From Treponema sp. (GTDB lineage Bacteria > Spirochaetota > Spirochaetia > Treponematales > Breznakiellaceae), in NCBI GenBank assembly GCA_031275035.1, contig JAISPH010000239.1, forward strand, positions 1-6,644: a DNA stretch of 6,644 bases. Reading direction: 5' to 3'. The position numbers were made by a program, and so were the translations under genes. Positions 1-4,070 of the stretch are shown here, piece after piece. Each line of letters starts with the position of its first letter. Within the stretch, counting starts at the first letter, position 1. Under the pieces are notes generated by a model. That model saw nothing but the letters and a program-made list of their open reading frames with translations, searched no databases and was not told the origin of the DNA.

Positions 1-2
1 TC

Positions 3-380
3 GGCCTTATCGGCGGCGTGCTGGTGGTTCTTTCGGTTGAATTTATCGACAAGGTTCTCAAGGTTGACGATCCGGTGGGGGCCTCTTCGGTACACCTGAC
101 CTGCGGCATCTGGGGAACCCTGGCGGTCGGCATCTGGGGTAATGTGGAAGGCGCCGCGGTTGGCCTGCTTCACGGCGGCGGCTTTGCCCAGCTGGGGGTC
201 CAGTTGTTGGGTGTCGTCACGGTAGGCGCCTGGGCGGCTCTTACCAGCCTTATTCTGTTCCTGGTCATCAAGGCGATAACGGGCCTTCGGGTGAGTCCCA
301 AGGAGGAGGCCATGGGTCTTGATCTTTCCGAACATAAGGCTGAAGCCTACGCGGGCTTCCAGATCTTCAGCAATATGTAA
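3..380 (+). CDS. amtB: Ammonium channel AmtB/Amt, C-terminal part (5' end lies outside the window)
   Basis: This is the last 125 codons of an Amt/MEP/Rh family ammonium channel, an inner-membrane trimer that passes ammonium into the cell. The frame is already open at the left edge, so the start is missing. The fragment shows a hydrophobic helix ending in VEFID, then the family motif DDPVGA-x2-VH (fragment residues ~22-31). The histidine (bases 93-95) aligns with the second pore histidine, His318, of E. coli AmtB. Next come CGIWGTLAVGIWG, a glycine-rich loop, the last membrane helix (about residues 68-92), and a cytosolic tail containing GLDLSEH. In characterised Amt proteins that tail transmits the contact with GlnK. 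The gene ends in TAA, 18 bases before the likely glnK start, which gives the classic amtB-glnK operon. Family assignment is secure; substrate and gating are inferred from the family. Confidence 0.95.
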   Translation, partial: GLIGGVLVVLSVEFIDKVLKVDDPVGASSVHLTCGIWGTLAVGIWGNVEGAAVGLLHGGGFAQLGVQLLGVVTVGAWAALTSLILFLVIKAITGLRVSPKEEAMGLDLSEHKAEAYAGFQIFSNM

Positions 381-386
381 GGCCAA

Positions 387-391
387 AGGAG
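387..391 (+). promoter_or_regulatory. Ribosome binding site of glnK (AGGAG)
   Basis: AGGAG lies 4 bases before the ATG at 396 and 7 bases before the ATG at 399. The two ATG codons are adjacent and in frame. The 7-base spacing and the usual PII start, MKLI, favour 399. The choice changes the protein by one residue only. Confidence 0.7.
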
Positions 392-398
392 TGTAATG

Positions 399-740
399 AT
401 GAAACTGATTATTGCGTATATACAGCCCCATGTGCTGAACGAGGTTAAGCAGGAATTATACAAGGCTGAGGTTTACAAAATGTCGGTAACCAACGCCATG
501 GGCTGCGGCCAGCAGAAGGGCTATACCGAACAATACCGGGGCGTTGAAATTGAGGTCAACCTCCTTAAAAAGGTACGTATCGAAATTGCGGTAAACGACA
601 ATTTTGTAAAACCCACTATTGACGCCATCATCCGGGGAGCCCGGAGCGGCGAAATCGGCGACGGGAAGATCTTTGTACTTCCCATCGAGGAAACCATCAG
701 GATTAGGACCGGCGAGACCGGATCTACCGCCATAGGGTAA
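399..740 (+). CDS. glnK: Nitrogen regulatory protein PII (GlnK type), lacking the T-loop Tyr51
   Basis: This 113-residue protein is the usual PII length. PII forms a cytosolic trimer that senses ATP/ADP and 2-oxoglutarate and binds target proteins through its T-loop. The sequence shows the opening MKLIIAYI, a T-loop region with [14 protein letters not shown] (35-48), the B-loop [13 protein letters not shown] (81-93) and the C-loop RIRTGETG (101-108). Nucleotide-site residues G87, K90, R101 and R103 are present, as is Q39, which helps bind 2-oxoglutarate. Position 51, the tyrosine uridylylated in enterobacterial PII, is isoleucine, and position 49, the phosphorylated serine of cyanobacteria, is valine; Y46 is kept. 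Classical covalent modification is therefore unlikely and control is probably by ligand binding alone. Its position directly after amtB indicates the GlnK role of blocking the channel when nitrogen is sufficient. NifI-type proteins are related, but the amtB context argues for GlnK. A start at 396 (one extra Met) is possible. Confidence 0.95.
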   Translation: MKLIIAYIQPHVLNEVKQELYKAEVYKMSVTNAMGCGQQKGYTEQYRGVEIEVNLLKKVRIEIAVNDNFVKPTIDAIIRGARSGEIGDGKIFVLPIEETIRIRTGETGSTAIG

Positions 741-755
741 TCCAAAAAGCACGTC

Positions 756-2996
756 TTACCTGGACGGGGCAGGCGGGACCGTATAGGTCCCGCCTGCCCC
801 GCCGTTTATGCCGCTGGTCTTCGGGAACCAAAGACTGCGCATGGCGTTAAATACGGCGATAAGGGTAACCCCCACGTCGCCGAATACCGCGGCCCACATG
901 GTGGCGATTCCCAGGGCGCCCAGAACCAGAATGACCGCTTTAACCCCCAGGGCAAAGATAATATTCTGCCAGACGATGATCCGGGTCCGCCGGGCTATTC
1001 TGACAGCCTCCGCCGCCTTTGAAGGTTCATCGGTCATAATCACCACATCGGCGGCTTCAATCGCCGCATCGGAACCGAGGCCGCCCATGGCGATTCCCAC
1101 ATCGCTACGGGCGAGCACCGGGGCGTCGTTGATGCCGTCTCCCACAAAGATCAGTTTTCCCCCGGCGCTCTTCTCCTGGTCCAGCGCCTCAAGGGCGGCG
1201 ACTTTTTCCTGGGGAAGCAGTTCCGCATAAACCCGGTCAACCCCCAGTTCCCGCCCTATGGCGTTCCCCGTCAGGCTGCTGTCGCCGGTGAGGATGGCGA
1301 TATTCCGTATCCCCAGCTCCCGCAGTTCTCCCACCGCGGCGGCGCTGTCCTTTTTTAATTCATCGGCGATAATCAGAGAGCCGGCGTAGACCCCTTCCAC
1401 CGCCAGGTGTACCGCAGTACCCGGCAGCTCAGGCGCCTCAAAGCCGATTCCTTCCCGGGCAAGAAGTCTGGCGTTCCCCGCCAGCACCGCCTTTCCGCCG
1501 ATACGGACCCGGATTCCCTCTCCGGCTATTTCCTCTCCTCCGGCCGTATCTTCAGCGGGAACTTCCGGCGGCGCTCCCTCCGTCCTCAGCGAAGACCAGG
1601 CTTCTTGTATGGAAAGCGCTATGGGATGGTTGGAGTGGCCTTCCGCACAGGCTGCAAGGCGGAGGAGTTCGTCCCCGGGACGGGTCTCCGGGGGAAGGGC
1701 CGCCGCCCATGCGGGATCGGGAAGAATCCGGGAAACTTTGAAGATCCCCCTGGTCAAGGTTCCGGTTTTGTCAAAAACCACGGTCTCCGCCCTGGTCAGG
1801 GCCTCAAGGTAATTGCTTCCCTTTACCAGGATACCCCGTTTTGAAGCCGCCCCGATACCGCCGAAAAAGCTCAAAGGGATGGAGATTACCAAGGCGCAGG
1901 GACAGGATACCACCAGAAAAACCAGGCCCCGGTTGATCCACTGGGTCCAGGAAGCGCCGGCCACGAAGAGGGGCGGAATGACCGCCAGAGCCAGGGCGGA
2001 GAATACCACCAGCGGCGTATAGTACCGGGCAAAACGGGTAATAAAATTTTCTACCGGCGATTTTCTGCTTCCCGCGTTTTCCACCAGTTCCAGAATCTTC
2101 GACACCGTGGATTCCCCAAACTCCCTGGTTACTTCGATTACCAGAAGGCCGCTTTTATTTATCGATCCCGAGAGGATCCCGTCCCCCGGCCCCGCATCCC
2201 TGGGCAGAGCTTCTCCGGTAAGGGCCGAAGTATCCAGGGCGGAGGTTCCTTCAAGCACGATACCGTCCAGGGGAACCTTTTCTCCCGGCTTAACTACGAT
2301 ACGGTCCCCCGGCTTTACCTCTTTGGGGCTGACCCGCCGGAGGCCCCCGGCGGTTTTGAGATGCGCAAAATCCGGCCGTATATCCATCAGGGCGGATATG
2401 GAAGAGCGGGAACGTCGGACCGCCAGCTCCTGGAAGAATTCTCCAATCTGATAAAAGATCATCACCGCCGCCCCTTCGGGATATTGGCCGATGGCAAAGG
2501 CGCCGATGGTGGCGGCGCTCATCAGGGAATTCTCGTCAAAGATCCGGCCCCGGCCTATGTTTCTTGCTGCGGAGAAAAGTACATCCCAGCCTGTCAGGAG
2601 GTAGGCGGCAAGGAAAACCCCCAGAGACAGGGGGCCGAACCACGGCGCCCCGCCGGCATGGGCCGCCATACCAAAAATGAAGAGGACCGCCCCCAGCCCC
2701 TGTAATCCCCGGCGGAGGGGAATCCGCGGGGGAGCCGTTTCTTCCTTTCCCCCGGAAGAAACGCTGATCCCCGGTTCAATATCCCGTACAATCCGGGAGA
2801 CCTCTTTGGTAACTCCCGGTATTGCAGCCTTATCCGCAACTTCAATGGTTATTTTCCGGGATACAAAGTCGAGGATCGCCGCGGTAACCCCGTCGATAAG
2901 CCGCACCCGTTCTTCAATTTTGCCTGCACATACCGGACAGCAGAGGCCGGAGAGGCACATAACCTGCCGGCCCAGTTTGTTTCTATTCGCTGACAT
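756..2996 (-). CDS. cadA: P1B-type heavy-metal exporting ATPase (Zn2+/Cd2+/Pb2+, CadA/ZntA type)
   Basis: This 746-residue P-type ATPase pumps divalent metal out of the cytoplasm across the inner membrane at the cost of ATP. It opens with one heavy-metal-associated domain (about 11-75) whose metal loop is GLCCPVC, with C20 and C23 in the usual pair and additional C14 and C19. Eight membrane segments can be placed (about 99-117, 121-144, 156-172, 174-194, 325-346, 353-381, 678-697, 700-720). Catalytic motifs are all present: TGEALP (260-265), CPC (365-367), phosphorylated D409 in DKTGTLT, the HP pair (457-458), and GDGINDAP (619-626). K686 in the seventh helix and D707 in the eighth match the Zn/Cd/Pb (P1B-2) class rather than the copper class. 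The ATG at 2996 is chosen over an in-frame start at 3065 because AGGGG lies 7 bases upstream and it overlaps the regulator stop by only 14 bp. The final ~20 residues after NAMRSLW look like a non-conserved tail, part of it encoded by the hairpin at 765-801. The exact metal is inferred. Confidence 0.95.
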   Translation of the reverse strand: MSANRNKLGRQVMCLSGLCCPVCAGKIEERVRLIDGVTAAILDFVSRKITIEVADKAAIPGVTKEVSRIVRDIEPGISVSSGGKEETAPPRIPLRRGLQGLGAVLFIFGMAAHAGGAPWFGPLSLGVFLAAYLLTGWDVLFSAARNIGRGRIFDENSLMSAATIGAFAIGQYPEGAAVMIFYQIGEFFQELAVRRSRSSISALMDIRPDFAHLKTAGGLRRVSPKEVKPGDRIVVKPGEKVPLDGIVLEGTSALDTSALTGEALPRDAGPGDGILSGSINKSGLLVIEVTREFGESTVSKILELVENAGSRKSPVENFITRFARYYTPLVVFSALALAVIPPLFVAGASWTQWINRGLVFLVVSCPCALVISIPLSFFGGIGAASKRGILVKGSNYLEALTRAETVVFDKTGTLTRGIFKVSRILPDPAWAAALPPETRPGDELLRLAACAEGHSNHPIALSIQEAWSSLRTEGAPPEVPAEDTAGGEEIAGEGIRVRIGGKAVLAGNARLLAREGIGFEAPELPGTAVHLAVEGVYAGSLIIADELKKDSAAAVGELRELGIRNIAILTGDSSLTGNAIGRELGVDRVYAELLPQEKVAALEALDQEKSAGGKLIFVGDGINDAPVLARSDVGIAMGGLGSDAAIEAADVVIMTDEPSKAAEAVRIARRTRIIVWQNIIFALGVKAVILVLGALGIATMWAAVFGDVGVTLIAVFNAMRSLWFPKTSGINGGAGGTYTVPPAPSR
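765..801. terminator. Perfect 16-bp GC-rich hairpin between convergent glnK and cadA (putative bidirectional terminator)
   Basis: The arms 765-780 and 786-801 are exact reverse complements with a 5-base loop, GTATA. It sits 24 bases after the glnK stop and covers the last codons of the minus-strand ATPase. Neither side has a U-run directly after the stem; on the minus strand a run of five T appears about 16 bases later. I infer termination or 3'-end protection for both transcripts from the position and stem strength; it is not a textbook intrinsic terminator. Confidence 0.6.
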
Positions 2997-3348
2997 GGAG
3001 AAGCCCCTGAGCAAAAATAGTTTTAACGTGTTCGTCGTCCAGGGAATAGTAGACCACCTTTCCATCCCTCCGGTATTTGACCAGTTTGGTCTGCCGCAGG
3101 GCCCGAAGCTGATGGGAGATGGCGGATTTGGTCATTCCCAGGAGGACCGCAATATCACAAACGCACATTTCCGAGTTCAGCAGGGCGGAGAGAATCTTGA
3201 CCCGGGTAGAATCCCCGAACATTTTGAAGAGGTCCGCCAGTACCATCAGCTGTTCCTCATCGGGCATCTGTTTCCGTACCTCCGCCACTACCTCTTCGTG
3301 GATAGTAGTACAGTCACAGCGATCGAAATCCGGCTCATATTCGCCCAT
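2983..3348 (-). CDS. ArsR/SmtB-family metal-sensing repressor, CadC-like
   Basis: This 121-residue winged-helix repressor is expected to sit on the operon promoter and leave it when Zn, Cd or Pb binds. The family core is evident: LADLFKMFGDSTRVKIL (37-53), the metal helix EMCVCDIA (60-67), the recognition helix with TKSAISHQLRAL (73-84), and the wing RRDGKVVYYSL (93-103). Both known metal sites appear present. The CadC-type thiol site is represented by C11 and C13 in the N-terminal arm with C62 and C64. The SmtB/CadC helix-5 site is D105-x-H107-x10-H118-x2-E121, exactly the CadC spacing, with E121 as the last residue. The ATG at 3348 is chosen because GGAGG lies 5 bases upstream; an in-frame TTG start at 3375 lacks this support and falls within the operator. 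Its stop overlaps the ATPase start by 14 bp. I leave the symbol blank because cadC, smtB and czrA cannot be told apart here. Confidence 0.93.
   Translation of the reverse strand: MGEYEPDFDRCDCTTIHEEVVAEVRKQMPDEEQLMVLADLFKMFGDSTRVKILSALLNSEMCVCDIAVLLGMTKSAISHQLRALRQTKLVKYRRDGKVVYYSLDDEHVKTIFAQGLLHVSE
3004..3008 (-). promoter_or_regulatory. Ribosome binding site of the metal ATPase (AGGGG)
   Basis: AGGGG on the minus strand, 7 bases before the ATG at 2996, lies inside the last codons of the upstream regulator. It supports the internal start and suggests translational coupling of the two genes. Confidence 0.55.
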
Positions 3349-3353
3349 AGTAT

Positions 3354-3358
3354 CCTCC
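3354..3358 (-). promoter_or_regulatory. Ribosome binding site of the ArsR-family regulator (GGAGG)
   Basis: GGAGG on the minus strand is 5 bases before the ATG at 3348. It decides this start against the TTG at 3375. Confidence 0.75.
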
Positions 3359-3367
3359 GAACAATGA

Positions 3368-3391
3368 TTGAACAATTGATTGTCTATTCAA
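3368..3391 (-). promoter_or_regulatory. Putative ArsR-family operator in the metal operon promoter
   Basis: A 24-base imperfect dyad in a 12-12 arrangement, with outer arms TTGAA (3368-3372) and TTCAA (3387-3391). Known SmtB/CadC/CzrA operators are AT-rich dyads with TGAA/TTCA half-sites of similar span. It begins just downstream of the -10 box and covers the predicted start of transcription, where a bound repressor would block the promoter. The inner part of the dyad is poorly symmetrical, so exact limits are uncertain. Confidence 0.6.
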
Positions 3392-3395
3392 CTAT

Positions 3396-3424
3396 AATAT
3401 ACAAATTCCGGGAAAAAAGATCAA
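3396..3424 (-). promoter_or_regulatory. Sigma-70-type promoter of the metal operon
   Basis: On the minus strand, -35 TTGATC (3419-3424) and -10 TATATT (3396-3401) are separated by 17 bases. The predicted start of transcription is near 3389, giving a leader of about 40 bases before the regulator's ATG. The operator dyad follows immediately. Confidence 0.65.
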
Positions 3425-3456
3425 GGTTTTTTTGAAAATTTTTAAAACGGAACTCT

Positions 3457-3486
3457 GTTTAACGGAAACTTAGGTTTCCGTTAAAC
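3457..3486. repeat. Perfect 13-bp inverted repeat with 4-base loop, intergenic
   Basis: Arms 3457-3469 and 3474-3486 are exact reverse complements around TTAG. The heptamer AACGGAA lies within the left arm (3461-3467), inverted in the right arm (3476-3482), and once more as a direct copy at 3446-3452, 15 bp upstream of the second copy. It sits upstream of the metal operon promoter and well before the 73-residue gene. There is no following T-run, and no gene on either strand would need a terminator here, so an operator for an unknown dimeric regulator is more likely. Confidence 0.6.
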
Positions 3487-3571
3487 CCATTAAAGTAAAA
3501 CATCATAATATGCTCCGAATGTGCAGCCGGGACAGCCGAAGCCGCCATATCTGGCATTTCGTTGTTCTTTA

Positions 3572-3580
3572 TGGTAGAAT
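3572..3580 (+). promoter_or_regulatory. Candidate extended -10 promoter for the 73-residue gene
   Basis: TGG followed by TAGAAT (3575-3580) matches an extended -10 element. The segment 17 bases upstream (TGGCAT) is a poor -35. Predicted transcription would start near 3587, about 26 bases before the ATG. This is a weak call from motif alone. Confidence 0.3.
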
Positions 3581-3612
3581 TGTTTTAAGAATGACGGTAA
3601 GGAGCTTGTCCA

Positions 3613-3834
3613 ATGGAACCTGCAAAACGAGACCCCCAGGCCCCGAAATTTCTTGAAATTATCATCAAAGACAGCGGCGGCAGGATCTGGAATACCATTT
3701 ACGCCCAGGCGAAGGATTTTTCCACCGGATCGGTCGGTTACTATGCCTCAGAGAAGGCGGTCAACCCCGAAAGCGGAGAGCGGTACCAGTGCGGTCTGTC
3801 CTTCACCCTCATAGGGTCCAAACCGGGAAAGTAG
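3613..3834 (+). CDS. Small protein of unknown function, 73 residues
   Basis: I do not recognise this protein. It is likely a real gene: GGAG lies 8 bases before the ATG, codon choice resembles the neighbours, and it occupies a slot between the metal operon promoter region and glnN with no competing frame. The product has no signal peptide or membrane segment, so it is probably cytosolic. It starts with a charged, proline-containing arm (1-12), followed by alternating hydrophobic stretches such as FLEIIIKD (13-20) and LSFTLIGSKPGK at the end, which suggest a small beta-rich fold. The middle contains KDFSTGSVGYY and an NPESGERYQCG segment with the only cysteine. No terminator follows, so transcription might run on towards glnN 236 bp away. 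A link to nitrogen or metal metabolism cannot be claimed from the sequence. Confidence 0.65.
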   Translation: MEPAKRDPQAPKFLEIIIKDSGGRIWNTIYAQAKDFSTGSVGYYASEKAVNPESGERYQCGLSFTLIGSKPGK

Positions 3835-3847
3835 CGTCCTGGTACAT

Positions 3848-3886
3848 TTCCTACATTACCGTAGTAAAGAAATAAATTCCTACATT
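3848..3886 (+). promoter_or_regulatory. Pair of TTCCTACATT direct repeats upstream of glnN (possible activator sites)
   Basis: TTCCTACATT occurs at 3848-3857 and again at 3877-3886, 29 bp apart start to start, near three helical turns. The first copy also forms part of a CTAC-N6-GTAG dyad (3851-3864). They lie about 155-195 bp upstream of the predicted sigma-54 start site, the usual range for enhancer-binding activators. The repeats are seen; the role is inferred. Confidence 0.35.
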
Positions 3887-4015
3887 TTTGTTTGCCTTTA
3901 AGGAAGAATAACGGATTTCCAACTCTTTCATCGTTTTTGGAAAAAATATAAAGCGTTAATTCCTTATAATATATAGACTTAGCGATCATATAAATTCTTC
4001 TATAAAGCGCCTGCT

Positions 4016-4031
4016 TGGCACAGTCCATGCT
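4016..4031 (+). promoter_or_regulatory. Sigma-54 (RpoN) -24/-12 promoter of glnN
   Basis: TGGCAC (4016-4021), five bases, then ATGCT (4027-4031). The invariant GG (4017-4018) and GC (4029-4030) are separated by exactly 10 bases. Against the consensus TGGCAC-N5-TTGC[A/T], only the first T of the -12 box differs. Transcription would start near 4042, leaving a leader of about 29 bases to the glnN ATG. Sigma-54 control of nitrogen assimilation genes is well established in other bacteria. Confidence 0.7.
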
Positions 4032-4043
4032 GTATATACAGCA
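4028..4043. promoter_or_regulatory. Perfect 16-bp palindrome TGCTGTATATACAGCA overlapping the glnN promoter
   Basis: An exact 8+8 palindrome that shares its left end with the -12 element and reaches the predicted +1. Its position is that of a repressor operator. The half-site CTGT/ACAG recalls LexA, but the gap is 4 bases rather than 8. An outer ATGCT/AGCAT pair (4027-4031, 4045-4049) adds further symmetry. The binding protein is unknown. Confidence 0.5.
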
Positions 4044-4060
4044 AAGCATTCTGATTATAC

Positions 4061-4065
4061 GGAGG
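4061..4065 (+). promoter_or_regulatory. Ribosome binding site of glnN (GGAGG)
   Basis: GGAGG is 5 bases before the ATG at 4071. It fixes the start that includes the cysteine-rich first ten residues; the next in-frame Met is residue 33. Confidence 0.75.
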
Positions 4066-4070
4066 ATTAT

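Noticed and set aside
2997..3065. Longer N-terminus for the metal ATPase starting at 3065
   Set aside because: The added 23 residues overlap the regulator's helix-5 coding region, show no conserved motif, and lack the ribosome binding site seen before 2996.
3457..3486. GTTTAAC...GTTAAAC hairpin as an integron attC site
   Set aside because: The ends fit RYYYAAC/GTTRRRY, but the whole element is only 30 bp, shorter than known attC sites, has no separate R and L boxes, and there is no integrase or cassette array.
3552..3567. TGGCAT-N4-TTGTTC upstream of the 73-residue gene as a second sigma-54 promoter
   Set aside because: The spacing between the two elements is one base short and the required GC of the -12 box is absent.
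3965..3970. Perfect TATAAT upstream of glnN as a sigma-70 promoter
   Set aside because: No acceptable -35 box lies 16-18 bases upstream in this AT-rich region, so the match may be chance. It remains a possible secondary promoter.
4031..4040. CTGTATATACAG-like core as a LexA (SOS) box
   Set aside because: LexA boxes of the CTG/CAG type need a longer gap (CTGT-N8-ACAG); here only four bases separate the half-sites.
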